A DNA stretch of 11,246 nt from Vulcanimicrobiota bacterium (GTDB lineage: Bacteria; Eremiobacterota; Eremiobacteria; Baltobacterales; Baltobacteraceae), in assembly GCA_030042755.1 (NCBI GenBank), contig JASHZC010000184.1:1-11246 (forward strand), in the 5' to 3' direction. The notes below the pieces were generated by a model, which made no database searches, was not told where the DNA came from, and was given only the letters and a program-made list of their open reading frames with translations. Positions 1-7,135 of this stretch are shown piece by piece (within the stretch, counting starts at the first letter, position 1; the number at the start of each line of letters is the position of its first letter). Both the position numbers and the translations under genes were made by a program.

Positions 1-60
1 CACAAAGCGCAGATGAAGGTAGCGGTTCTTCAGGAATCGCTCGTGCAGCATGCCGCTCAT
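1..60 (-). CDS. possible 5' end of a gene running off the left edge
   Basis: On the minus strand an ATG at 60 opens a frame that stays open to the window edge, giving 20 residues that begin MSGMLHERFLKNRY. The same frame is open back to a TAG at 127-129 and also offers TTG codons at 78 and 99. None of these starts has a clear Shine-Dalgarno sequence. The gene would lie downstream of, and in the same direction as, the toroid-protein gene at 273-1307, which makes a coding role plausible. The fragment is basic and aromatic, shows no signal peptide, and is too short to assign to a family. It could be chance. Confidence 0.35.
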   Translation of the reverse strand, partial: MSGMLHERFLKNRYLHLRFV

Positions 61-272
61 GGAACGAGCACGGGGCAATTGGGCGCGCGGCGGAAGCAAT
101 GCATTGCGTATGGATCGAAGGGTCGCCTAATCCGTCGTCACGTGAGCGGACCTTCCTTTGCGAGTGCGATCGCGTTTCAGGCGTTCGTTTCGCCTGCGGT
201 GAACGGCGTTTCGCCACGAGACTATGCGTCCGTTCTGCACGCATTCTTTAACGGAGCAATAACGGGGAAAGC
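61..272. other. spacer without a supported gene
   Basis: About 210 bp lie between the stop of the toroid-protein gene (TAA at 273-275, minus) and the possible gene start at 60. Reading frames across it on both strands give arginine- and serine-rich translations that do not look like protein. The only structure I see is a small hairpin at 205-215 (GGCG, loop TTT, CGCC). It has no T-run, so it is not a convincing terminator. No promoter boxes stand out. Confidence 0.5.
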
Positions 273-1307
273 TTACTGCGCGAAATAGTGCGCCAAGATG
301 AGTTGGACGTTCTGTTTCGCCTGCGGGTCGCCGGTGATCGCTGCATAATACGCCTGAGCGAGCGTCGCGTAATGCCAATCGAGCTCGTGCTGGCGAGTCG
401 CTCCTGGAATATACTTGATTCGCGTGTTTCCCACCGTCGAAATCTCTCCGCTCGGCATAAGGTTTCGAAGTTCACGCGCCAACCCACGCTGAATTGCTGA
501 CCAGAGGCGCTCGCGCAGCGGGTCCGACGGCGGCATTTGAAGGAACGTTACCTGGGCAAAGTAGAGGGAAACGTTTTGATAACTGCTGTCGAAGCCGCCG
601 ACCTCGGGAAACGTTCCGTCTCCGAACTGTTTATCAAGGCCCGCTTCGATAAACGAGCGACCGATGTCGATTGCCTGCGAATTACCCAGAAGCGTCCCCG
701 ACAGATAGTACTCCGCCCCATACGAGATGATCCGATTCGTCGCAGCTTGATCGGTGCGCAACAAGTCTGCCTGAGGAATAAACCAATTCAGCGTTTTTGC
801 GAGCGGGCCGTACAAAGATTGGGCTTGCGCGCGCAGCTGCGCCGTTTGCGGACTTTGTTGAAACCATGAACTGTCGCGCAGCATGAGCAGAGAATGTGAC
901 AGGTAGACGATGAATCCGCCCGCTGCGCCGGCCTGCTCGCGTGCATTATAGCCCATTGCATCGATGAAGCTGCCGTCGGGATTTTGATGGGCAAACGCAT
1001 AGGATGCTGCGTTTAGTGCGTCGGCAATGTATTGTGGGTTACGCATGAGAAGTCCGGCCGTGACCAGACGATCGGTGCCGATCTGGTTGTTAACGGTCAG
1101 CCACTTTCCTCCGCGATTGCGTTGTTCTGCGCCACTGGGATCCGGCTGGTTCTCTTGGACCATTCTCTGTAGAAAGGATGCCGGCAATGGTAAACGCTCG
1201 ACAACGGCGCCGGGATCGACGGCCGGTGCCGCTGCATTTGCGGCCAGTGGATGAGCGATACAAATAGCGAGGGCGACGACTAGGGGAAATCGGCGATTGG
1301 CTATCAT
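273..1307 (-). CDS. secreted protein, probably an alpha/alpha-toroid (polysaccharide lyase / glycosidase-like)
   Basis: The 344-residue product is exported: a basic start, a hydrophobic stretch at about 7-22 and an A-N-A cleavage-like site near residue 25. The mature part is mostly helical and contains spaced Gly-Asp turn motifs: NPDGSF at 109-114, GDGTFPEVGGFDSSYQ at 229-244, GEISTVGNTR at 287-296 and HELDWHYATLAQAY at 307-320. Helix pairs joined by DGSF/DGTF turns are typical of alpha/alpha-toroid folds, which include polysaccharide lyases and many glycosidases. GFDSSYQ with a later His-Glu-Leu-Asp-Trp recalls lyase-type active sites, but I cannot name a catalytic residue. The start ATG (1307-1305) shares its A with the TAA of the upstream propeller gene, so translation is probably coupled; the only SD-like sequence is a weak AGG about 14 bases upstream. 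A role in cutting or binding an envelope or environmental polysaccharide is inference. A non-catalytic helical-repeat protein is the main alternative. Confidence 0.85.
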   Translation of the reverse strand: MIANRRFPLVVALAICIAHPLAANAAAPAVDPGAVVERLPLPASFLQRMVQENQPDPSGAEQRNRGGKWLTVNNQIGTDRLVTAGLLMRNPQYIADALNAASYAFAHQNPDGSFIDAMGYNAREQAGAAGGFIVYLSHSLLMLRDSSWFQQSPQTAQLRAQAQSLYGPLAKTLNWFIPQADLLRTDQAATNRIISYGAEYYLSGTLLGNSQAIDIGRSFIEAGLDKQFGDGTFPEVGGFDSSYQNVSLYFAQVTFLQMPPSDPLRERLWSAIQRGLARELRNLMPSGEISTVGNTRIKYIPGATRQHELDWHYATLAQAYYAAITGDPQAKQNVQLILAHYFAQ

Positions 1308-2734
1308 TACGGAATCGTGAACCTGTATACGTTGCCGGAATAATCGACCGCGTACAGGCCGCTCGGTACGACGACGGGCCCACTTTCGAAGCGATTCGGC
1401 GCGGTATACGTCCAGAGTGCATTGCCGCTCTGCGTGTTGAGGACGTCGAGCACGTCATCGAGACCGACGTAGACGAGGCCCGGGCTCATTGCGGCGTAGT
1501 TATCGATCGTGCTCGTCATCGTCTTCTTCCACAACACGTCTCCCATCATGTCCGTCGCTACAAAGCGCGAGTTCCACCCGCTGACAACGTTTTCGGGCCT
1601 GCCAGTCAATCGAGCGCGCCAGCTGTCCGAGCGCACTTCGCTTGTGCATGTCGTTGTCTCGCAAAAGAAGCCGGCTCCCACGACAATCGTCGTGCCATCC
1701 GACGTTGGCGACGCAAAACCACCCGATTGATCTTGTGCGCCAAGCGGAACGGACCAGCTCACCTGGCCGGTTGTTGGGCTGAAGTGGTAGAGCGAACCGT
1801 TCTTGCTCATACCCGTGGCCATGCCGTCGACGATCGAGACCGCCGCGCCGACGTCGTCGTCGGTTGCCGAGTTGGTCGTCGCCGGGTAACTCCAAACGAC
1901 AGAACCGCTCGTAGTCAGGGCGACGAAACCGTCAGCCGTCGTGATAGGGCTTTGACACGTGTTCCCCGTCCCGAAGACCAGATGCGTTCCGTCGTAGGCG
2001 ATCGAACCCCAGACGGAGCCTCCCCCGTTGGTTGGGTAGAGCGAATTGACAATCCAAGTCCATTGAATTTTTCCGGTGCTCTCCGAGAGCGCCGTCACGC
2101 CGCCATTAATTGGACAGTAGTCGCCGCCCGACGTGCCGATGTAGACGGTTCCATTAACTACGAGAGGAGAATCGTGCGTCAGGCCGTTGATCTTCGTCTG
2201 CCACTGCAAGGCTCCGGTCTCCAGTGACAGAGCGTATATGTAGGATGGGGCCGGATTCCCGCTTGAATCGGCTTGCCGATTGCCGATGAATACCGTCTCG
2301 CCGTCGATCGTCGGAGTACCAAGAATTTGTTCCGTACTCGGAGCGGGAAGTAACGTCTTCCAGATTATCGCGCCCGAGGTTGGTGAGAGGTCGTACACGT
2401 AACCATTGGTCGATACGACGATGATGTTCCCATCATAAACGAGCGGGCTTGAATAGACTTGCTCCCCGAGAGCGGTTTTCCACTGTAAGGTAAGCTCGTG
2501 TGCGTTCGTCGTCGTGATGTTCGTATTCGACTGATACCCGGTGCGCTGGAAATCGTGGGCGAACGTTTTCCAATCGTCGGTCGCATACGGCCCGGTCGGC
2601 GTCATGGTGCTTTGCGCGCCGGGCGAACTCGCGGCGGGCGAACTCGGGCCCACGCCCGCACCGCCGCAGCCGTTAGTAGCGAGAACGGCAACGGCGAGGA
2701 TTGCGAACGCAGGCGACCGTCGCAGACGCTCCAT
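1307..2734 (-). CDS. exported PQQ-like beta-propeller protein, possible lipoprotein
   Basis: I place the start at 2734, giving 475 residues. The ATG there follows GGAGG by four bases and begins a normal export signal: basic MERLRRS, then a hydrophobic stretch at about 9-20 ending at Cys23. The TNGC context is a poor lipobox, so lipid attachment is uncertain. A Ser/Pro/Gly-rich linker (about 24-50) leads to a propeller. Blade strands of the type Y-x-Y-x-L-x-x-x-x-G-x-x-x-W recur at 111-127, 164-180, 211-227, 269-283, 313-329, 391-404 and 427-443, with a closing strand GNVYRFTIP at 467-475. That is about eight blades, as in PQQ-like (YVTN/quinoprotein-type) propellers. I see no cytochrome CxxCH and no clear quinoprotein dehydrogenase active site, so a binding or scaffold role is likelier than enzyme activity. 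It is the first gene of a two-gene unit with the toroid protein and is divergent from the large operon. Confidence 0.9.
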   Translation of the reverse strand: MERLRRSPAFAILAVAVLATNGCGGAGVGPSSPAASSPGAQSTMTPTGPYATDDWKTFAHDFQRTGYQSNTNITTTNAHELTLQWKTALGEQVYSSPLVYDGNIIVVSTNGYVYDLSPTSGAIIWKTLLPAPSTEQILGTPTIDGETVFIGNRQADSSGNPAPSYIYALSLETGALQWQTKINGLTHDSPLVVNGTVYIGTSGGDYCPINGGVTALSESTGKIQWTWIVNSLYPTNGGGSVWGSIAYDGTHLVFGTGNTCQSPITTADGFVALTTSGSVVWSYPATTNSATDDDVGAAVSIVDGMATGMSKNGSLYHFSPTTGQVSWSVPLGAQDQSGGFASPTSDGTTIVVGAGFFCETTTCTSEVRSDSWRARLTGRPENVVSGWNSRFVATDMMGDVLWKKTMTSTIDNYAAMSPGLVYVGLDDVLDVLNTQSGNALWTYTAPNRFESGPVVVPSGLYAVDYSGNVYRFTIP

Positions 2735-2783
2735 ACTGCCTCCAACTGCAAAAAAGTGATTTGAACATTTTGGCGTTATGCAT
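2673..2783 (-). CDS. possible 36-residue leader ORF overlapping the propeller gene start
   Basis: On the minus strand a perfect AGGAGG (2794-2789) lies five bases before an ATG at 2783. The frame runs 36 codons (beginning MHNAKMFKSLFC) to a TAA at 2675-2673, out of frame with the propeller gene, and passes over that gene's own ribosome site and start at 2734. The placement resembles a leader peptide that could affect translation of the main gene. The peptide is Cys- and Arg-rich in its second half, which is what a shadow frame would also give, so the signal rests on the ribosome site alone. Confidence 0.3.
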   Translation of the reverse strand: MHNAKMFKSLFCSWRQYGASATVACVRNPRRCRSRY

Positions 2784-2836
2784 CCTCTCCTCCTGAATCG
2801 AGGGGCTGGTGGAGCGTCCTGAGAATAGGCGCGTTC
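2735..2836. promoter_or_regulatory. divergent spacer, expected to hold both promoters
   Basis: The two transcription units point away from each other here with only 102 bp between start codons, so the promoters of both should lie in it or just inside the genes. It contains an AT-rich core (2750-2780: A6 run, TTGAACATTTT) flanked by the purine/pyrimidine-biased block at 2784-2794. I cannot pick out a well-spaced -35/-10 pair for a housekeeping sigma factor on either strand, nor a clear operator palindrome. Confidence 0.45.
2739..2743 (-). promoter_or_regulatory. ribosome binding site that fixes the propeller start at 2734
   Basis: The minus strand reads GGAGG followed by CAGT and then ATG at 2734. 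This strong site is the reason for rejecting the longer reading that starts at 2896. The 54 extra residues of the longer form are basic and cysteine-containing, and would bury the signal peptide. Confidence 0.85.
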
Positions 2837-5800
2837 GTGCATCGTGTGGTGGAAGCAGCCGAGGAGTCGCAGAGCGAACCGATCTCCGTAGCTCAACCGC
2901 TGGCCTTGCTCGCCGTCGTTGCGGCGGCCATCGTGGCCGTCAGCGGGGCATTGTACGTGGCCTCATCGAGACCGCCGTACGGCTTCTACTACGATCTTGG
3001 CGGCAACATCTTGGCGACCGCGTTGATCTCGCACTGGGTCGTAAGCGTCCCCGATGCGATCGATGCTGTCGGTTGGGCAGGCTGGGGAAACATCAACGCG
3101 TTCCCATATCATCCGATGCTGTCGGTGGTGTTACGGTTACCTCTCGTGCCGCTCTTCCACGGCAATGTCATTGTTGCGATGAAATTCGTGCAGGTCCTTG
3201 AGGTGGTCGTTGCTGTCGTCTCGATGGCTGTTCTGTACGCAACGTTCCAGGGATGGTCAGCGTGGGCTTGGATCGCCGGTTTGATCTACGCATTGCTGCC
3301 GGAGTCGCTGATGATGTACCGCGGGAACGTGGACTTCGGTTTGGCGGTAGCGTTAGCGCCCCTCTGCATCGGCATCCCCCACATGCTGGTGCGCCGATAC
3401 GGCGATTACGCTCTGCCGCTTTGCGGAGCGATCATAGCGCTGTTGAGCTCGTGCATCGTTTTGGAATTTCTCTTCGTACAGGGCATTCCGGCATATGCTT
3501 TTGCCGTGGCTTTTGCATACGGGCGTCGAGCACGTTGGTCGTGGGCTATCATGTCGAGCATCGGAGGTGCGTGCTTCTTGCTCGCGGCGGCATACTTTAT
3601 CATCCCGTCGCTGTACATAAACTCGTTTTTTTCGCTGGCGGTCCCCGAGGTCGTGAATCTTCAAAGTGGGCTAGGTGGCGGCTTCACAATGTTCAGTGAG
3701 ACCCCGATTCCATTCTTGGCTCTTACGATCGACGAGTTTTTCAACGCATCGAACCCAGATTTTAGCTTGCAGTCGCTGCTGTGGGTCATGCTGCCCGCAG
3801 GAATCGTCCTCTGGGGACTAGCGGTATGGCGCGTCATTTGGGGACGTGAGGCAGGCGCTTCACCTCGTGGGGAACTCCCCCTCGCATTGATGGGCGGGAT
3901 CTGCGCTGTTTTGTCGCTGGGCGCCTGGTCGCCGGCGGTGCGCGTCATTTGGAGTGTGATAGCTCACATTCCACTTCTGAACAACATGCGCACGCCGGAT
4001 CGTTTGCTCTCGCCTGCGGTGCTCGTCGTCGTTCTTTTCGCTGTTTTTGCGCTGGAAAGCCTCGGTTCGCGAGGCACATCCGCGCGGCGCGTTTCGGTCG
4101 CATGTAGCGCGCTCCTAGTGGCGGTCGGAGTCTACGCGTTTTTCTGGACCCGCGTTTTCTTGGGAGATCCGACATCGCTCGAATACCGCTTTCCGCATTT
4201 GCAAGCGGTAAATGCGATCGCTAGCGAGCGTGGCGGCCGCGTCGCGAATCTCGGCGAAGTCTACCTCGGTAGGTCGGGAGATTCGGTCCTTTACGGTATG
4301 CCGCAACCGTACGACTCGTTTCAGGACGACTTCTTTCAAAGATACGAAAGCGACGGCTTCGGCGGCTCCGAAATCCTTGCTCGCGCCGGAGTGCGAACGT
4401 TTGTTACGACACCGCGTTGGGCAACCGATTCCCCGTTCTATCCGGAGCCGATTGCGCACTCAATAGATTTGAGGCGACGGGCCGGCGACCCATCGACAGC
4501 CTCGGTTTGGGCCGTCACGAATCCACGCGCCGACATCGCCGCCGTCAATACTATTTGTCTTCGCGGCGGGCCCGGTCTGTTCGAGTATGCGCTCGCGCTG
4601 CCGATTTTCACGCGCGTTGCGTTTGCCACGGATGCCACCTGCACGCGAACGCTCTATGCAAACAGCGCACCGCTTGATTCACGGCTTGGAGGGCGCGTAG
4701 TAGCGATGCTCTCGGGGATTACGCTATTCCCGCACAGCGGTCAGATGCGTGACAATGACTATCGAATCGCAAATGGGCGCTGGTTCGTAAATCTTCCATG
4801 GTATCGAAACGCAATCGATGGCGATTCGCCTGAGCTTGGAGTGGCCGCCGTTGCGCTCAATCCCGGAAACAGTGGGAGCGCTTCGTTCGACGTCCGACAA
4901 TCCGCGAACTACACGGTTGCATTGCGAATGGTGTGCCATCGAAATGTGACCGGTCTCGTGCATATCGATTCGGCCACCGACCGTCGATTTATTTGTAGGC
5001 CGAATTTTGGGTTTCAGTGGATCGCGAGCGATGTAGGCCGCCTCTCGCGAGGGCGCCATTTCTTACGCATCACCATAGGTCCCTTCGGCACGGAGCAGGT
5101 TGGAACGACCTCTTGGAACACGTCGTGGACCGAAGCGTTCGATGGAGCCGCGCTCGTGAGGCGCGGATCAAAAATAGACGCGAAACCGACCGCCTACTTG
5201 TTCTCCATCGATCGCTTTACCGACTCGCTCGTCGGCTCACCGGTCGCACCGCGAATACTCGCGGCCTACGACCGAAAGAATCTTTTCCCGAAACTCGGTA
5301 GGGTCGAGTTGAAGGCAAATACCCTCTACACGGTCGCGTTCTCAGCGAGAGCCTCCGTCGCGAACACGGGTTTTACCAGCTTCGGGGGACCAGGTGTGAT
5401 GATAACGCCGACAGCAGGCTTTCCAACTTCGTATCCCGACACAGCGTGGCATCCCTATTCCTTCGATTGGCTGATCGGTCCAAACAACGTTCGAACCAGT
5501 GTGATACTCAAGGTGTCGCGAGGATTCACGTCCGCGAGCCGCCCCGCGGTGTCGGTCGCGTTCGCAACCGCGCAGCTCAGAGTGCATCCTATTCAACTTC
5601 ACGACTTTAGAGCCATGAGGTGGATTAGCGCGGGATCCTATCTCGTTCAAACGCGGCTTCTGGGCGGTTCCCCCGGGGGGACCGTGGCGATCGACGGGTG
5701 GCACATAGCGAACGGAGGCCACATAACCATTCGCCAATCGCGCGAGCACGCGCTCAGCTATATCGGTCTGCCCCAAGACGCGTATGTCATAGCATTGATT

Positions 5801-6151
5801 CCCGAGAATTGGATCGCTGCGATGCGATCGACGGTCCCTGCGAGCGTGGTGAGGGTGTCGCGACAGCGCTGGGGTGTTGACGTAAGGAAAACTGAAACGC
5901 TCGAGGCGACCGTTTTCCCTGATGGCTGGTGGTTCTTGAGAGGAACACGAGGCATCATCGCTGGGAAGCGTTGCGACATCGTAAATACATGTTTCTCAGA
6001 CGTTCCACCGGGGTCGTATCTTTTAGCTCACGAGTGGCCGAGCTACGTGATATTTGGACTCCTGAGCACGCTCGCCGGTTGGGTTACTGCGATCGTCATC
6101 GTCCTCGTGGCGAAAGCAAGGGTTAGAGGAACGGCTGCGCGAGCGCAATAA
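2837..6151 (+). CDS. large polytopic membrane protein, YfhO/GT-C-like, with an extended exported region
   Basis: A 1104-residue product starting at GTG 2837 with TAGG about seven bases upstream; no earlier ATG, GTG or TTG exists in frame back to the stop at 2762. Residues 21-437 hold about ten to twelve membrane segments (clear ones at 21-43, 110-134, 193-228, 234-258, 313-332, 347-363, 391-407, 417-437). The first outer loop has the acidic YYDLGG at 51-56 and WGNINAFPYHP at 83-93. NNMRTPDRLL at 382-391 precedes a late helix, as in YfhO-type and related GT-C proteins. These features suggest a lipid-linked sugar transferase or a related membrane enzyme. Residues about 440-1065 are outside the membrane: an alpha/beta-like part (450-560), then several beta-rich parts (about 640-780, 800-915, 920-1060), one with a sugar-binding-module look (TAWHPYSFDW at 869-878). 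One final helix (1070-1093) and a basic tail end the protein. It heads the five-gene operon. Acceptor and donor cannot be read from the sequence; a non-enzymatic envelope protein is possible. Confidence 0.85.
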   Translation: MHRVVEAAEESQSEPISVAQPLALLAVVAAAIVAVSGALYVASSRPPYGFYYDLGGNILATALISHWVVSVPDAIDAVGWAGWGNINAFPYHPMLSVVLRLPLVPLFHGNVIVAMKFVQVLEVVVAVVSMAVLYATFQGWSAWAWIAGLIYALLPESLMMYRGNVDFGLAVALAPLCIGIPHMLVRRYGDYALPLCGAIIALLSSCIVLEFLFVQGIPAYAFAVAFAYGRRARWSWAIMSSIGGACFLLAAAYFIIPSLYINSFFSLAVPEVVNLQSGLGGGFTMFSETPIPFLALTIDEFFNASNPDFSLQSLLWVMLPAGIVLWGLAVWRVIWGREAGASPRGELPLALMGGICAVLSLGAWSPAVRVIWSVIAHIPLLNNMRTPDRLLSPAVLVVVLFAVFALESLGSRGTSARRVSVACSALLVAVGVYAFFWTRVFLGDPTSLEYRFPHLQAVNAIASERGGRVANLGEVYLGRSGDSVLYGMPQPYDSFQDDFFQRYESDGFGGSEILARAGVRTFVTTPRWATDSPFYPEPIAHSIDLRRRAGDPSTASVWAVTNPRADIAAVNTICLRGGPGLFEYALALPIFTRVAFATDATCTRTLYANSAPLDSRLGGRVVAMLSGITLFPHSGQMRDNDYRIANGRWFVNLPWYRNAIDGDSPELGVAAVALNPGNSGSASFDVRQSANYTVALRMVCHRNVTGLVHIDSATDRRFICRPNFGFQWIASDVGRLSRGRHFLRITIGPFGTEQVGTTSWNTSWTEAFDGAALVRRGSKIDAKPTAYLFSIDRFTDSLVGSPVAPRILAAYDRKNLFPKLGRVELKANTLYTVAFSARASVANTGFTSFGGPGVMITPTAGFPTSYPDTAWHPYSFDWLIGPNNVRTSVILKVSRGFTSASRPAVSVAFATAQLRVHPIQLHDFRAMRWISAGSYLVQTRLLGGSPGGTVAIDGWHIANGGHITIRQSREHALSYIGLPQDAYVIALIPENWIAAMRSTVPASVVRVSRQRWGVDVRKTETLEATVFPDGWWFLRGTRGIIAGKRCDIVNTCFSDVPPGSYLLAHEWPSYVIFGLLSTLAGWVTAIVIVLVAKARVRGTAARAQ

Positions 6152-6160
6152 TCGCACGCC

Positions 6161-7135
6161 ATGCAGTGTCCGCTGTGTAACGCACCGGCGCAAGTCGTTG
6201 AAACGGCATATCCGGGTTATCGCGCGCCAACGCTTTATCGTATTGCGGGCTGCGGCACGTGCCAGGTTTCGTTCGCGGTCCCTACTCGTTCAGACGAAGA
6301 GCTTTACGAGTTGATCTATTCGCAAAGTGCAATGATTCCGGGATACGATCGGTACGAATACTATGCCTCGAGGGTGAGAAGCGCTCCCGACCCGTTGGAG
6401 TTTTTGGCGTCCCAGGAAGAAAATTATTGGGCGGTTCGTCAAGCTTGTCAGAGCCTTGCGAAGGATGCGGAGATACTTGACGTCGGATCGGGCCTCGGCT
6501 ATCTTCCGTTTGCGTTGGCTTCGGCCGGCTTCCGCGCGACCGGCCTTGACCTATCCGAGAAGGCCGTAGCGCGCGCGCGCCGGCGTTTCGGGGATCACTT
6601 CGTCGTCGCAGATTTCTTCGATTGGTCTTCACGCTATCCGCAGCGCTACGACCTCGTCACCATGCTCGAGCTGATCGAACATGTCGACGATCCGCATGCG
6701 TGGATCGAAGCCGGTCTGCGACTGCTAAAACCAGGGGGGCGTTTGCTGCTTTCAACGCCGAATCGGAGCTTCTACCCAATGGGTACCGTTTGGGAGACGG
6801 ATGCGCCGCCCGTACATCTCTGGTGGTTTTCCGAGCGAGCAGTCCAAGTTCTGACACGCGGAACTGGAGTTTCGGTCGAGTTCATCGACTTCAGCGACTG
6901 TGAGATTCCCCCGAAGGCGGCGCCGGTCAAACCCTTGCAGACGCAGCGTGCGCCGTTTCTGGACGAGGAGGGTAGGGTCACATCAGTAAAGCGTCGCGTT
7001 CTTCATCAGTTGGGGCTTCTCGCGCCCGCGTTCTCGGTATATCTCAAGCGCGAACGGCAAAATCGAGCGCGAATGGCAGCCGACGCGGATCCGGCCCGGC
7101 GCGAAACACTCGTTGCAGTGCTGAGGACTGCATGA
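6161..7135 (+). CDS. SAM-dependent class I methyltransferase with N-terminal zinc ribbon
   Basis: The 324-residue product has two parts. The first about 40 residues carry two Cys pairs, CPLC (3-6) and CGTC (31-34), a zinc-ribbon layout. Residues about 85-250 form a Rossmann methyltransferase: ILDVGSGLG at 105-113 (SAM-binding motif I), Asp130 at the end of strand 2 (TGLDLS), LELIEHVDDP at 169-178, and LLKPGGRLLLSTPN at 188-201. There is no signal peptide, so it acts in the cytosol. It starts nine bases after the membrane-protein stop with no obvious Shine-Dalgarno, and its TGA overlaps the next ATG. Zinc-ribbon methyltransferases of this build are common in sugar and surface-polymer clusters. 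That and the neighbour suggest methylation of a sugar or lipid-linked precursor, but the substrate is inference. The C-terminal about 70 residues are basic and not assigned. Confidence 0.9.
   Translation: MQCPLCNAPAQVVETAYPGYRAPTLYRIAGCGTCQVSFAVPTRSDEELYELIYSQSAMIPGYDRYEYYASRVRSAPDPLEFLASQEENYWAVRQACQSLAKDAEILDVGSGLGYLPFALASAGFRATGLDLSEKAVARARRRFGDHFVVADFFDWSSRYPQRYDLVTMLELIEHVDDPHAWIEAGLRLLKPGGRLLLSTPNRSFYPMGTVWETDAPPVHLWWFSERAVQVLTRGTGVSVEFIDFSDCEIPPKAAPVKPLQTQRAPFLDEEGRVTSVKRRVLHQLGLLAPAFSVYLKRERQNRARMAADADPARRETLVAVLRTA
7123..7126 (+). promoter_or_regulatory. ribosome binding site inside the methyltransferase gene, for the NHL gene
   Basis: GAGG lies five bases before the ATG at 7132. 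It supports the ATG that overlaps the upstream TGA (ATGA) over the second in-frame ATG at 7150, which has no such site. Confidence 0.75.

Noticed and set aside
205..215. Hairpin GGCG-TTT-CGCC as a terminator for the minus-strand unit
   Set aside because: Stem of only four pairs and no T-run; such stems are common by chance at this GC content.
13..288. 91-codon plus-strand frame at the left end
   Set aside because: No ribosome site, ends inside the toroid gene on the other strand, and its translation has no recognisable features.
1727..2227. 166-codon plus-strand frame inside the minus-strand propeller gene
   Set aside because: Arg-rich shadow of a well-supported gene; no ribosome site or domain.
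1307..2734. Quinoprotein alcohol or glucose dehydrogenase
   Set aside because: Only the propeller repeat is visible. I find no haem-binding CxxCH and no clear quinone-site motif.
2735..2896. Longer form of the minus-strand propeller gene starting at 2896
   Set aside because: The extra 54 residues are basic and bury the signal peptide. The ATG at 2734 has GGAGG at ideal distance, and the longer form would overlap the divergent gene.
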